Assembly (NCBI GenBank): GCA_002118135.1 | Contig: BDIU01000225.1 | Span: forward strand, 62,001 to 126,000 | Direction: 5' to 3' | Source of the DNA: Trebouxia sp. TZW2008 | Lineage: Eukaryota > Chlorophyta > Trebouxiophyceae > Trebouxiales > Trebouxiaceae | Length of the DNA stretch: 64,000 nucleotides | Shown: one piece after another, positions 24,701 to 39,700 of the stretch | Layout: the number at the start of each line of letters is the position of its first letter | How positions within the stretch are numbered: the first letter of the stretch is position 1 | Notes under the pieces: model-generated | Database searches by the model: none | Seen by the model: the letters and a program-made list of their open reading frames with translations, nothing else | Told to the model about the DNA's origin: nothing | Made by a program: the position numbers and the translations under genes

Positions 24701-27700
24701 GCACACAGTTAGTTGCTCCAGTATGTACTTTAGTCAAGCCTGCGGTCTTTTGTATCACGCATTATGTATTGGCGCTTACGTATGCCAATGTCCTAATCTA
24801 CCCTCAGCACAGCTCATGCTAGGTGGCCGAGCTCTTCTGTATTATGCACAGGCTTGAGGCTTGTGTGCAATATTTGCAGCAAACTGAAGCCAGCATATGT
24901 GTAATGCGTCGCAGATGTCACCACCATTTTATGTAGGATGTAACTGCAATGTCAATGCTCTGCACTACACTTACATTTACACTGACTATTGTGTACATAT
25001 TGCTTGCATGGCACATGAAAACAGTTGTCATTATGCCTGCATGTTGCACAGCTCAAGGCAAGGTGAACAAGCTGTTGTGCACCATGCAAAGAGAGGCTCA
25101 TCTGCAATACTTACAGCAGACTTGAAGCCAGCATATGCTTGCTTTATGTCTGCTATCCTTATTGCAGAAGCCTGTCAGTGCTTTGGTGCCTTGTGATTTT
25201 ACTCGCATCGCACCCAGCTCAAAGATTGAACAAGTACTGCCAGCTGAAAGGTGCATGATACTCTTGGTATAGGCACGTATGTCATATGTGGACAATCAAT
25301 ACATTGACAATCTTGTTGTAAGGACAACGCAAAAGGCAACGATGGACTGCAGGGCCACCTCTTTTCATAGACGGTGTCAAAAACAGGACAAGAAACTTTC
25401 TGCAGTGCAATTGTTCTGAGGAGACTTTACATTGCTTGCAGGTAAGTGGAGAGGCTATCATGAAGGGACTACAAGCTGCTTTGGAGAATGCCCCAAGTGC
25501 CCTGGCAGCGCGATCTGTCTTAGAGGGCTTTGATATATCCATCAGGTGAGACCTTGAACTACCACATGCTTTCTGCCTTCCCTCTTTATGCTGTAGGACT
25601 GCATGAGCTGGGTTGCGTTGATTCTTGCGCACACATGAGATTGGTTGGGTTGCAGCTTGGCTGATGCACTGGGCCACAGCCAGTCATGTATTCTTTGACA
25701 CACATGCACAGGAACAGGCACACCACATCTGGAGAAGAGTCCACCGAGAATGTGAGCAGCTCACCCTAACTTGCAGTGCATTTTGGCGGGAGCTTTTGGA
25801 CTGAAACGAGTCACAGACTCCATTATAGCAGGCCGTGGTATAGGAAACATGATGTCAGCAATTCACGCAGCAGGTGCGCTAGGAGTGGCGTCAGTCAGAT
25901 TGAGAGAGACCTTAGCACAGGCAGCAGGCATGTCACAGCCTGCATAGCCTGGCACACCTCACCAAGATGTCAGTTCTTCATCCATGCTTCACAAGGCTGC
26001 TGTGTTTTGCAGCTTGGCTGGTGCGCTAGGTCTGGAGTCAGTCACAGAGTCCCTGGTAGAGGCCTTAGCACAGGCAGCTGGCGTGTCACAGCCAGCACAA
26101 CCCGGCACGCCTGCAGAAGCAAAACAGGTGGCGGCTCTAGAGGCTCTGCTTCAGTTGGCTATGGGCCCCAGGGCAGGGCTGTTGGGCAGCGGCTGGGTGC
26201 TGGTGCTGCGGACTCTGTCTGCTTTAGAAGCGCTGCAGGTGAGTAATATGTTCTCATTGCATGCTGTTGATGCACACTGTATATTCGGCTCACAGTCAAA
26301 CAAGCCCGTGCAGGGATCACATAACAGTTGAAAGCCCTCTTGCTGTGGGGTAGCGGCTGAGGAGTAACCCCGCATACTGTGTCTTTTGTCGAAGCGTGGC
26401 AGACGAGTGTTGCCTTCTCAAAGCATGCTGGTGATGCGTGATGCACAGAGAGATATCAGCAACACAATGTTGAACAAGCAGCAGCCGTCATTGCCCTACT
26501 GTCGCTGGCTATGGGCCCTAAGCCAGGCCTGTTGGGCAGCGGCTGGATGCTGGTGTTGCATACCCTGTCTGCATTGGAAGCACTGAACGGTGCCTTCACA
26601 GTCCATGCTGGTGATCACGGTGATCCATGCTTGGACAGTTGAAATGCTTCCATACAAGCACAGACAGTTAGCTGCAGCAAGCCCTGCTGCAGCTGGGTAT
26701 GCGTCCTAGGCATCACGCAAGCTCCCCAACAGAACCTCGGCAGACATTCCTAATGAGCGTGCAGCAAACCTAGTTGGTCAATACAGCCTTGCTGCAGCAG
26801 GCTTTGGGCTTTAGGGCAGGGTGAAGTGATGGTGTCATCTGCCGTGGGAATGAAACATTCCTGAAACACAAAATGGTATGCTGTGCTTCTGCAGACGAAA
26901 CTTGCTGCACCATCAACACAAGCCTTGGCTGGTCCCCCACCCCCCTCCTCCACCCCAGCAGCCACCCCGAGGGCCACTACCACGCCTAGGGCCTCAAACA
27001 CACCTAGGCTGTCCAGGCAGTCCAGCAACATTCAGCCAACCTTTACTGGTACGTCAACACTGCATATGGGAATGCTGCTTCAAGTTGTGCAGAGTGCTTC
27101 TTGCACCAAATGCTTTTGACAGCAAGAGCCTGTGCAGCCTACCCACATGCCTCATTTGGCACAATGCCCCTCAAGCCCCGACAGCAGCAAGGCTCACGGC
27201 CGCCAATCCTGATAACAACATCCACAAGCAACTGTCAACAGTACAAAAGCTTTCAACCTACTCCATGTGTGTGTATATGTGCAGCCAACCCTCATGCCTC
27301 ATTTGGCACTGCACCTCCAGCAGAACAGGTCATTACTACTAGTCCAGGTGACTGCACTGCCTGGCAGCTGGTTCTGGTGCTGTATGACACAAGCTTTAGT
27401 TTGAGCCTGTGATCTGCATGTGTGCAGCCAACCCACATGCCTCATTTGGCACTGCGCCTCAGCCGCCCACAGCAGAGGAGGTAATGGCAGCCAATCCTGA
27501 TGATGGTACAATCAAGCAGCTGTCCTCCAGCAGTAAGCTTGCCTCTTTTGGCAAGTTCTGGCAGGGCATTGGCTCAGGCTCTCAGGATGACAGTAATCAA
27601 GCAAATGCAAGACGCACCACAGTAAGTCACAATGCTCTGACTCATACCCCGTGGTAAGAACTGTCAGTCATGTTGTATGAATATTGCTTGAATGTCAGTA

Positions 27701-30700
27701 GTGGCAGGGTATTTGCTCAGGCTCTCAAGATGGCAGCCATCAAGCAAGTGCAAGACACACTACAGAAAGTCATGAGGCTCTGACTCATATCCTGGGTTAT
27801 GTGTAAGTACTGTCATGCATCTTGCGTCAACACTGCTCAAATGTCAGTAATGGCGGGCTATTGGCTCAGGCTCTTAGGATTTACAATAATTAAGCAGATG
27901 CAAGATGCATTGCTTGAATGTCAGTAATGGCAGGACATTGGCTCATGATCTCAGTAATCAAGCAAATGCCAGGCGCACCATGGTAAGTCATGAGGTTCTG
28001 AATCATCCCCTGGATTATGTAGTAAGTGCCATTGTCCGTCTTGCATGATCAAATGTCAGGAATGGCAGGGCATTGGCTCAGGCGCATAGGAGCACGCTTT
28101 AGACATGTTGCAAAGTCATGGTTTCAATGTCAGTAATGGCAGGGCATTGGCTCCGGCACCTAGGAGGACGCTCTGATGAGCCTTCTGTGCACTACTGTGA
28201 CATTGTGATTCATCACTCAAGTCTTGCAACTATTCATGTGAGTCATGTGGTGCCGATATCGTCCAAGCATTGGTGATATTGTATCATTTTGCACTGATGC
28301 TCCTGTTGCATGATAAACTACATCTAGTAGCGCACTGGCCTAGGCACTAAGGAATTTGCTCTAGCACATGACCATAGGTCATCAGGCTGTTGGGGTTTGT
28401 TCTGAGATTACCTGAGTGACATTGTGTAACGGGTCTATAGGCATCACACTTTATGTTGCAGTCTGTGTCGCTAGACATGTTAACGACTATGTTGTTGTTG
28501 CTGAACTTCAGCTGTCAAGGCAACATGAAGGTCTTCAATGATTCATTGTTGACAAGTCCCTATAGAAATCTTCTGGCAATGTTGCTACCTTGCAACACTT
28601 TGTGCCTGCTCCATTGCTCATGCGTGGCATTGCAGATTGTGTCAAGCAAGTGGTGGACTGAACCTCTTGAAGTGTTGTATTCAAGGTTCCTTGTGACTTG
28701 CGTAGGGTGATGGAGACAATGCTGCTGAGGTCGCTCGTGCTCAAGCTGCATTGAGTCAGCGCAAGGGCCTCAGGCCAAGCCTGAGTCGCTCACCAACCAT
28801 CAATCGCTCTGCTACGGCGACCGAGAAGCCCGGAGCTGCCATGGTAAGTAAGCTAAATTGTCATTTGATATGCATCGTGATAGAAGGATGCCATGTGCAT
28901 TTTGGCAGGCTTTACTTTAGCAGAAGACCTACTTGAAACTGTCATGGTTGCAATGCTGCCAACACGTCGCAAACACATGTCGGCAGCGCGATTGCGTCTG
29001 TTCTGCTGTTGCGCCTGAGAGTCCTGGATCCGCAATGGTAAGCAAGCTGGTGAAGCATCTCAGCCAGGCTTATTGGTGTTCAACAAGGTCTGTTGCAACG
29101 GGTATGTGTGTTTTAGCAAGCTTATGATGTAGCATATGGCCTATTTGCATGTTTGTGCCGGGCTGCAGATGTTTTGTGTGCTGCAGTCGAAAAGCACCAT
29201 GAATATGTATGCTGCATTTCGTCTCTCAACTAGCCTGTAGACACTCAAGACGGTACAATGTAGGGAAGGGCATGAGCGGTGAGTTCCTCACATTGGTGTC
29301 TACAACATCTTGTCAAAGTGGTAGACACGAAGGTAGCAAAGCAAACATCTGCACGTCAGTAACGTTTGCGATCAGATTGTTGGCTGGCCAAAGCGTGTAA
29401 TCTCTCTCTCTTTGGCTTACGGTATGCCTGTCTTGACTTACGGTACGCCTGGTTGGTCTTACGGTACGCCTGATTTGGCTTACGGTACGCCCTTTTTGAC
29501 GTACGGTACGCCACTTTTGGCTTACGGTACGCCCTTTTCCACTTACGGTACGCCACTTTTAGCTTACGGTACGCCCTGTTTGGCTTACGGTACGCCACTT
29601 TTGACGTACGGTACACCACTTTTGGACTTACGGTATCCTTACGGTGGGCCACCTTTGGCTGATCACAAGCAAAGAGCCTGATGATAGCACACCTTGTGGC
29701 TTGACTTGCAATACTGATTCAAAGCTTTAATGGCCTCGCAAGGCCGCTGCAGACCTGATTGCATGACTAGCCAACCCAAGGCAAGCTTGATGAACAAAGC
29801 TCGCGCGGGTTGCATCAATTTAGGCAACTTCTGTCGACATGATTTTACTATCTTTGCATGCTGCTAGAGGAGCATCAAGCAGCTGGGCTGAAAAATGAGC
29901 TTGGACCCTCAAATCAGTAACAGACCAACTGTCATGCAAAGGGAAGGGCAACATCATGCACATGGACATGTATCAATGATGCAGATGGAAGGACCACCAT
30001 TTTAGCATTGTTACTGCAAGCTGTTTGGGCAGTAGGTGATATCAATCAGGTGTGTGTCTGCTGGTAAACACGACCTCAGCATGAGCTTGTGAGGATGTCA
30101 TGAGCCAATTAGACCATAGATGCCACAGGATTGTTCAGTAGAGACACTGCTGCTAGATTTTGGACCTAATGGCAAGATGCACATTGGCACGGGCCCACTC
30201 GCAGTCACATAGGGCAGTCAAACAAACACCAGAAATGATCAAGGGCTGCCCAAACAAGCTTTGTTGGAGCAAGATTAACGGCATACCTTACTGTTGTTGC
30301 AGGCTGCATGGGCGGTGGGTCCAGGAGCAAGCGCCATTGACCAGGTGTATGCGTGCAGCGCCAGCCTGAATGGTGAAGCTGTCCTGGTGTTTGTGCGGGC
30401 CCTGTGCGCAGTCAGCCAGGAGGAGCTCAATCCTGCTAATGCCGGTGATCTGCCCAGGTCAGGCCTGTTGCTGCTGCCCATCTAAAACAATCTGCTATGT
30501 GTGTTTGATGCATCAGACATTGCATCTGCGTTTGGTGTGAGGCTGTTTGAGTGTTTTTGAGAGCCTTAATGCGCAACTTGCCAACAGCAGCTCGATCCCT
30601 CGAGCCTTAGTGATCTGCCGAGGTCAGGCCTGTTGCTGCTGCACATCTGAAAGCAGTCTGCCACCTGTGAATGTCTGTGTCTGTGTCTGTGTCTGATTCG

Positions 30701-33700
30701 AGGCTGTCCTGGTCTCTGTGGAGGCCCTGTGCACAGTGAGCCAGGAGGAGTTCAACCTTGCTGATGCTGGCGACCTGCCCAGGTCGACTTTGCTGCTGCC
30801 GCTGAAGTTGCAATTATACCTTCTGGGTTCTATGCAACTTACATGCAGTTTCATTGGCTGCGTTCAGCGAACAAGTTGCTGGAAGGTCATTTGCCATTGC
30901 TTCAATGCTGCTGCACGCCACAGCATTCATCTTTTATAAGTCACAATCCTTTTGTTACAATTTGGCTGCTGCAGGGGCTATTCACTGCAACAACTGATTG
31001 ACACTACATACCAGAAACTGATCCACATCTGACTCATCTAATCACATCTTCAGGCAGCCCTTGCAACCCCACCTAGTCGGTGCATCCTGCCTTGCAAACC
31101 CCAAGGCAACATCATTCCAGCTGCTGAGTGTTGACTTGCCCGCTGCAGAGTGTACTCACTGCAGCGTCTGATTGAAGCTGCGTACCAGAACCTGGCCCGC
31201 ATTCGCCTCATTTGGTCACGGCTATGGGCAGCGCTTGCACCTCACTTAGTCAGCGCAGCCTGCCACGCCAATCCAAAAGTGGCTGCTTATGCTGTGGACG
31301 CTTTGAAGCAGCTGGTTGCGAAGCTGCTAGTGCGTGCTGAGCGTGCTGAGCTCACAAGCTTCAGTCACCAGGACGAGGCGTTGAGACCGTTTGTGGCAGT
31401 GCTGAAGCATTGCGAGAGCGCTGCTGTGAGGGAGCAGACAGTGCAGTGCATTGCACAGGCCATCAACGCGCATCCCAAGGGCTTAGGATCAGGCAAATGC
31501 ACTGCAACTGCTTTACATTGGCAAGACAGGATTTGTGCCACACACACCTAGCACCTTTGCCAGAATGCGTAACTGTTGCACAGACAATGCATGCGCATCT
31601 CAAGGGCTTAGGTTCCGGTCAGGAGCCCAAATCTCCTGTAGAAGTCCAAATTGCTTGGTGTGCTTGCAAGCAGCGCCCCCTTGTCAAGCCTTGTGTGCTG
31701 TGCATCACGCACCAGACATCTGTTTGTAGAAACCCTGGTTGAGGTAGTGAATGGCCTTGCCTCCACCAGGGTTGCTGTAAGCAGAGGGCTGGTGTTTGAC
31801 ATGCAGTGCATATTGCTTGACAATTGCTGCTGGGTGATGAAGCACACACACACAGCTGCTGCAAGCGCATAGGGTCAAGTCGTGCCAGAGCTACTAGCAG
31901 AATGCATCTGGTGGCCTGCTGCTCACTCAGCGACAAAAGTCGGCAGCCAATCTTCCTCATCAACACTGGAGCATTGTGCAGTAATGCACATGAGCCAGTC
32001 TCAGCTACCTCAAACATGCTCTGGTGCTGCAGGTTGCAGGATGGAGGAGCGTTCTGGAAGGGCTGATTGTGGCAGCAGCTGACTTTGCAGCAGCAGTTGT
32101 GAATCAGGCCCTGGACACACTGCAACCTGTCATAGCCGCCGTGTACAGGGATGCTGCTGCAAGTCACCACCACTTGCAGCTGCCTTGCGCAGCAATGCAC
32201 ATGAGCAAACTGCATTTACTATTGACAAGAACGTGCCTCAATACTGCAGGTCAGAGGAGCATCCTGGAAGTGCTGGTTGTGGCAGCTGCAGACTTTGCCG
32301 CAGCAGTGGTCAACCAGGCTCTAGACGCGCTGCAACCAGTCATAGCGGCCTTGTACAGGGACACACTTGGGCATATGTCACAAACACTTGCACCTGTCTT
32401 GCACCTGTCTTGCTCTGTGATACGCGGGAGCAGACTTCACCTACTATGAATAATCATATACAACAGTGCTGCAGGTTGGAGGAGCATTTTGGAAGTCCTG
32501 ATTGCGGCAGCAGCCAATGTTGCAGCAGCAGCAGTGATGAATCAAGCCCTAGACGCGCTGCAATTAGTTATAGCAGCCTTGTACAGGGATGTGGGCGTGG
32601 GTCACTAGCAATTGCAGCTGTCTTGTGCAACACTGCACATGCACAAAAACACCACGCACCTTGGACACATACGCATCCCGGTGCTGCAGGTTGGAGGAGC
32701 ATCCTGGAAGTGCTCATTGTGGCAGCAGCAGACTTTGCTGCAGCAGTGGTCAATCAGGCTCTAGACGCGCTGCAACCAGTCATAGCCGCCTTGTATGGGG
32801 ATGTTGGTGTGGGTCATCAGCACTTCCTAGGCATTGTGACTGCAGTGGCTGCTGCTATGCGTAGCCCATACCATGTGGAGCTGAGCATCAGCGCTGTGCA
32901 TGTCATGCAAGGCGTGGCTAGGAGACTGGCTCAGTCAGATCCTCAGGTCAGTGTACAGTCTTTTGGTTTCGTTCTGCATGCAAGGCATTGTGACTGCTGT
33001 GGCTGGGGCCATGCGCAGCCCATACCATGTAGAGCTCAGCGTCAGCGCTGTGCATGGCATGCGACGCGTGGCTAGGAGACTGGCTCAGTCAGATTCTAAG
33101 GTCAGTGTTCTGTCTTCTGATTTCGTTCTGCATGCAAGGCATTGTGACTGCTGTGGCTGCTGCTATGCGTAGCCCATACCATGTAGAGCTCAGCGTTAGC
33201 GCTGTGCATGTCATGCAAGGCGTTGTTTGGAGACTGGCTCAGCCAGATCCTAAGGTCAGCATGCAATCCTCTGATGGCGTTTTGCATTCAAGGCATTGTA
33301 ACTGCTGTGGCTGCTGTCATGCACAGCCCCTACCATGCGGAGCTCAGCATTAGCGCTGTGCATGTCATGCAAAGCATTGATTGGAGACTGGCTCAGTCAA
33401 TTCCTAAGATTAGCACGCTGCCCTTCCTTCTGACTTGCACACATGATGAGCAGCTCCCAGAGCTTTCAGTGACATGAGCACAAGTCAGGGCTCAATTACA
33501 GAGGTTTTGTGAGATTCTGAGTAATGCAGCTCTCAAATATGCAACTAAATGCCATATAAGTGCGGTTTGCCACTCCCAGGCCGTACAAGTATGCCCAATG
33601 AAGCAGGCTCACAGCCTGTCGCAAGACCTTTCAGACATACACGCTGATCATTCAGCCATTTGGGCATGTCAAACGAGACTTATGTTGAGTTAGACTGGGA

Positions 33701-36700
33701 AGAGACACCCGTTATCATGAAGATGCCCTTTGCCACCTGGCATCTGTCTGCAGCCTGGGTGAGGCAGGCTCACAGGAAGGAGCCTCTAAGCCTGACTAGC
33801 TCGCACATTTGACGCAACTGCTCAACAAGCCGTATCTTGACTTGTCAGCTTAAAAGCACCCTCAATAGTTCTGCGCAGTGCAGGTTTCGGACACTCCACG
33901 CATTGCCACAAAGACGTCCTTTGCCACTCCAAGCCCTAGCCGCCGGCCTAGTGAGGCAGGCTTACAGGTAGTGGCCTCTCAGTCCAACAAGCTGATTTTG
34001 CCATCTGTGTATGCCACAAAGACAAAGTGAATTCATGACGAATTGATCAAATCTGCTCACTGTAGGTCTGGGATACGCCACCCATTTCCATGAAGATGCC
34101 CTTTACCACTCCAAACCCTAGCCGCCGCCCCAGCGAAGCAGGCTCACAGGCAGTGGCTTCAGAGGCTGACAGGCCTGAGCACCCTTGGGGTTTGGTCCTG
34201 GGTCATTTTGCAACCGTAGCCCGCCATGACCCCAGACCTGAGGTAGCCACCCATCCCCTGCATTCTCTCAGATCTTGGGCATCCGCACAATTTGATATCT
34301 TTGCCATTATAGCCAGTGTTGGACCCCACTCTGCCTCAACACTCACCTCAAATATGGTGCTCTTGATCACCAGCCCAATCTGGCAATGTTGGCTGGTGGT
34401 GGAGGAGACATTCAGCAGTGGCTGCCATACTGACACCTAGCAGATTGCCTTCTGTGGACCCTTGAGCTGCCTCTCTGAGCTACCTTTTGCAGCCTATGAC
34501 TGATCAGCTTATGCCTTCAAACTTTAGGGCCATATCTGCAGCCTATGCAGATTCTCTCACGCTGTAATGCAGGTAGCTGATGAAGCAGCTGCAGTGTTGA
34601 TTGAAGTCATTCAGACCTTCAGCAGTGGCTGGAATAATGATACCTGGCACATTGCTTTTTCTGGACCTTTGAGCTACCTCTTTGAGCTGCATTTTTGGCA
34701 ACAATCCTAAAATCATTTGCTTATTCTGTCATATAGGTAGCTGATGTGGCAGCTGCAGCACTGATTGAGGTGGTCCAGACCTTCAGCAGTGGCTGGGACA
34801 TTGACACTTGGCAGATTGTCTTTTCTGGACCCTTGAGCTATCATCTGGGAGCTAGATTATTGCAGCTTGTGACTAAATTTCCGGTGTGTAGGTAGCTGAT
34901 GAGGCAGCTGCAGTGTTGATTGAAACCATCCAGACCTTCAGCAGTGGCTGGGACTCTGACACCTGGCAAATTGCCTTCTCTGGACCTTTGAGCTACCTCT
35001 TTGATTTGCCCAAATCACATTTGGCAGCAGATGAAGATGAAACAGCAGTGGTGAGCATTCTTTCTGTTGCTGTTGTTTTCAAAAATCATTTATATGTTTG
35101 CTTGTGTGTTTGGGTCACGATTTGACTCCTAGTCACATTGAGCTGGAGGTCAGGATGCCAGTGTCGAGTGTTATCCTTGCTGAAGCTTGTTTGTGGGCAA
35201 GTGGGTCTGATGTCGATTCCGAGATATATCTAGCAGAAACAGCAATGGTGAGAATTGTTGTTGGTGACTCTTTTGCATGTTGGCCTGTCTGATCAGGTCT
35301 CAGATCAATGCATAGTCACACCTGGCGGCAGACAAAGACGGAACAGCAGTGGTGAGCTCCCTTGTTGCTGGTGGTTTGAGCTTTTTCCCTGTCTGTTTGA
35401 TGTCATGTCTCGTTTGATGATAGAACGGCGTTGGCTCATAGCTTGCTTGTGCGCTGCTGGGCATAGTTGTGTGGGTGAGGGTGAATTGGTTTTGCTTGTT
35501 GTGCAAGATGTTGCACGCTCGACTTGATATGCTATGCCAAGCAACTCCTGTGTCCAATTCTGGGCATTGCCAAATTATCAACAAGACCTCAGTGACAGTG
35601 CCACTGATGTGCTTGACAAAGTCTGCTTGATTAAGCTGCCAAGATGGCTTGCTGCAAGCTTGAGGGTCTGAGGTCAATGCTGATGCTTGAGGTTTATGCT
35701 GTCAGAGCAAGACACTCTGTCACATACTGACTGCAAGAGCCCAAAGGATCAGCTTTGTCAGGGGAGCCTCAAGCGTGCTGCTGTCAATCTTGAGCAGCCC
35801 ACTGTGCTGTTGCTCTCTGCATATGATGGAATGCCCAATTTGCATACAAGCCAAGCATGTACTGTGGCAAATAAGTAACAACTGCACATTTCATGACAGC
35901 ATTACCACCTAGGCACAACTTACACTTCACTGCTGCTAGTTTGCAGATTTACATTGTGCCCACCAACCCATGTCACCATGTGCACATGATGACACGCTTT
36001 GGAGGTTACTCGGAACTTTATCACGTGTTGACAATCAGTTTGTGTCCGTGCCAAGTGGATTTGTCAACCATTTTGTACAAGACCTTTGCCTGTACAGGTT
36101 GGCTGGAGTGTGGAGGGCTTGTTGCGCATGGAGCGGCAGGGCCGGGTGCACCTGCCCTCCCTCTTCACCACACAGCTGGAGCAGTACAACACTGCTGGCT
36201 CAAGCTGCCTCAAGCAGGTAAGTTCGTATTTGTTGGCCTACATGAGTTTCAATCAATGAGAGCTTCGCTTCTGTCTCATGATCCTGCCGCCCTCAGTCAT
36301 CAGTTGAGTGGCTTGCAATGTTTCATGGTGTAACACGCATACACTGCAGGTGCTGCTCTGTCTAGTGGGCTACATTGTAGAATCAATTGATGAAAGTATG
36401 GCGCTGCTGGGAGTCATTCTCAGCCAGCAGCTGGTGCAGTCTGCCCCTGACCAGCTTGATGACCAAGCGATGAGAGCTTGGCTTCTGTCTTGCGATCCTG
36501 TTGCCCTCAGTCATCAGTTGACTGTGGCTTGCAATGTTTCATGGTGTAATATGCATACACTGCAGGTGCTGTCCTGCCTGATGGGCTACACATTGGAGTC
36601 TGATGATGGGGGCATGGCATCGTCGTCATTAAGTCTGTGCGCACTGCAGGTGCTATCCTATCCTGAGGGTTACACTGTGCAGTTTGATGACACTGCTGTG

Positions 36701-39700
36701 CTCTTCATACATTGAATGTCAACACGTTTCACGTGACATGGTATGCACTGCAGGTTCTGTCCTGTCTGGTTGGCTACGTTGTAGAGTCCAATGATGAGAG
36801 CATGGCGCTGCTGGGTGTCAGTCTCATGCAGCAGCTTGCACAGTCTGCAATTGGCCAGCTTGATGACGAAGGCTGGCAACATGTAGTGGACGCTTTCCAG
36901 CAAGGTTGCAGCTTAGAGAGCCTGGCAAGTCTGTTGTCAAATCAGCAAAGCAGGTGAGCTGGTGACCACAGGTTGTATGATTGTTGTTTGCTTAGCAGTA
37001 GACCTTACATCTGGCAGTAGGAACATCCTCGTGCATATGGGTTTGTCATTATGGCTTCCTTGGTCACTCTATATCGTCTGTGCACTCACCTGTCATGAAG
37101 TGCATTGCTGGTGCACAGATGCTCGTGTCTGATGCAAGGGTTCTAAAGAGGTTCAAAACATGAGTTTGGGTAGCCTGCCAAAATCTGACGCCCTGCGCTA
37201 ATGCTGTTACACCTGCAGAGAATCACAACCCACTCGCATGCCTCTCTCCTCTTCTTGGTTCATCAGATTTGTTACTGAAGACTTTACTGTGGCAATGCAG
37301 GGGATCAATGGGGGGTCATGATATGATTTTCGGCAGCCCACCCTCTTCTCCACCCTTACCCCCTCTTGTTCTCATGACCCTCTTCCTCCTCTTCTTCACT
37401 TGCTCCATCGATGACGCTTTTGACTGTGGCAAAGCAGGGCCATGACATGATCCTAGGCAGTCTGCCCAAGTCTGATGCAGTGCGCTACCGCTGCCACACC
37501 ATGCTGTCCCTGCAGAGAATCACAACCCACTTGCATGCCGTGCAGTTGCTCTACCTCTTCTTCTCCATCACTAAGGCTCATAATCCAAGGGGTTGACCGT
37601 GTCAATGCAGGAACACAAAGGAGGGTCATAGTATAATCCTGGGCAGTCTGCTCAAGTCTGATGCTCTGCGCTACCGCTGCAACACCATGCTGTCCCTGCA
37701 GAGAATCACAACCCGCTTGCATGCTGCGCAGTTACTCTACCTCTTCTTCTTCATCACTAAGGTTCATAATCCAACTCAATCCAAGGGGTTGACCGTGTCG
37801 ATGCAGGAACACAAAGGAGGGTCATGATATGATCCTGGGCAGTCTGCCCAAGTCGGATGCCCTGCGCTACCGCTGCCACACCATTCTGTCCCTGCAGAGG
37901 ATCATAGCCCGCTTACACGACAATGCAGCTGGCCAGATGCCACCACAAGCTCAGCTGCAACTGCTCACAGTGCTACAGGTGCTTTGCCTGTCTCTGCTGT
38001 AATGTTGTCTCCATTCATGCTGTTCAGTGCAAACACGTGCAAGCCTCCAAGATGCCACGTAGAGCTCAGCTGCAGCTGTTGACAGTGCTGCAGATGCAGT
38101 CTCTCAGCCTTTGCACTTGTCTCTGCCTGCCTTTTGACAGTTGTCCCGCATTGCTGCTGTAGCCCCAGCTGCTAATGCTGACAGTGCTGCGCGTGCTCTG
38201 CCTGTCTCTCAATTTGCCTGTCTCTCGACTTGCGTGCCTCTTGAGTTGCCTGTCTCTTGCCTTCACTGTCTCCCAAGTTGCAGCTGGGCTGTAACAAAAT
38301 CTGCTGGGCCCCTGACAGTAATGGTGATGAATCTATACTCATGACCGTCTCTCATGTGCAATGAAGTTGTACTGCATTTTGACACATCACGCTGATGAAT
38401 GGTGCACTGCCTGATGCCTGCTGACCTGGATGCTAGATGTGTGAGACACAAGGTTTGTCTTGCCAGGCTGGCGCTTTCTGGGCATCCTGAGCATCATGGT
38501 CTGGGCATTACATAATGGTGTTATTTGCTCCTTTTCCATGCTGGTTGGTACAAAATGGAGTAACCTGCATGGCTGCATCAGGATGGGCAGATTTTAAGCA
38601 GCCATGCAATCATTGTCATGCACACACAGTGCAAAGTCCCAACTGTTGTGCTGTCACCCATGCAAATTGCATGAGCAGCAAGCGTCAAGGTCAGGCCTGT
38701 GATCTACTGTTGCAGGACTCAGTGCAAATTGCTGCAAGCTTCAGCTACGACCCCAGTAGCAGAGCACAAGCCGAAAAGCGCCTATTGCACAGCTTTGATG
38801 AAGACCTAACATCAGTCTTGCCAGTGCATGCTGTCTGACGTCCTACGTTTACATGCATGCATTATGGGCAGCAGATTGCAAGGTCACGCCTGTGATACAT
38901 TTGGTTGCTGCAGGACTCAGTGCAAGACGCTGCAAGCTTCAACTACAACCCCAGCAGCAGAGCACAAGCTCAGAAATGCCTGTTGCACAGCTTTGATGAA
39001 GACCCCACTTCAGTCTTGCCAGCGCAAGCTGTGATTGAGCTCTCAGAGGGGATACAGCATGACCCTGTGCAGTCTGGCATGGGTGCACAGCCTTCCGGAC
39101 AGACACAGCACACAGAGGCTGCGTCTAAGGCAGATGTTGCTGATCACCGACGTGAACAAGCTCCAGAGCGACAGGAAGAGCTGCCAACTTCAACAACAGC
39201 ATCTGTTGATCAACCCCAAGAAGGACTGTCACAAGCAGGCCAAGAAACTGGTGATACTGACCATTCACTCAGCGCACATGATGAGCCAGAGTCAGCAACT
39301 CAGGACTCAACCGCTGAGTCAATTCCAGTGAGTTCCAGTGCAGCAGCATTGGCCTCGACCCCCGACACAGCAGCTGCACCTGCTGCCCCAGCTGTGGCGC
39401 ACCCAGAGTCTGCAGCTGCCAAGAGTCACAACCCACAGCCACAGAAAGAGCTGCTAGACAGTGCAATGGACATCCGGCCTGCTGAATCAGATCACATCGC
39501 TGATCAGCCTGAGACGATTGAAGATGGGACTGTGAGTGATGCCGCGACTTTAGCGGCAAGCCATGCGATTGCGGCCAATGGGGTGCAAGAGAGGGGTGTC
39601 AGGACTGCTGCGGCAGCTGCTGCAGCGGCGCTTGCGCCAGAAGTTGACGCTGTTATGTGGCCGGCGTTGATGCGACAGGAGGCTGAAGGGGGAGTGCTGC

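Noticed and set aside
36098..36217. Possible extra ARF-GEF exon, 40 codons in phase
   Set aside because: Splice sites and phase are fine, but the translation does not resemble the expected BIG segment in any frame; kept only as a note in the gene entry.
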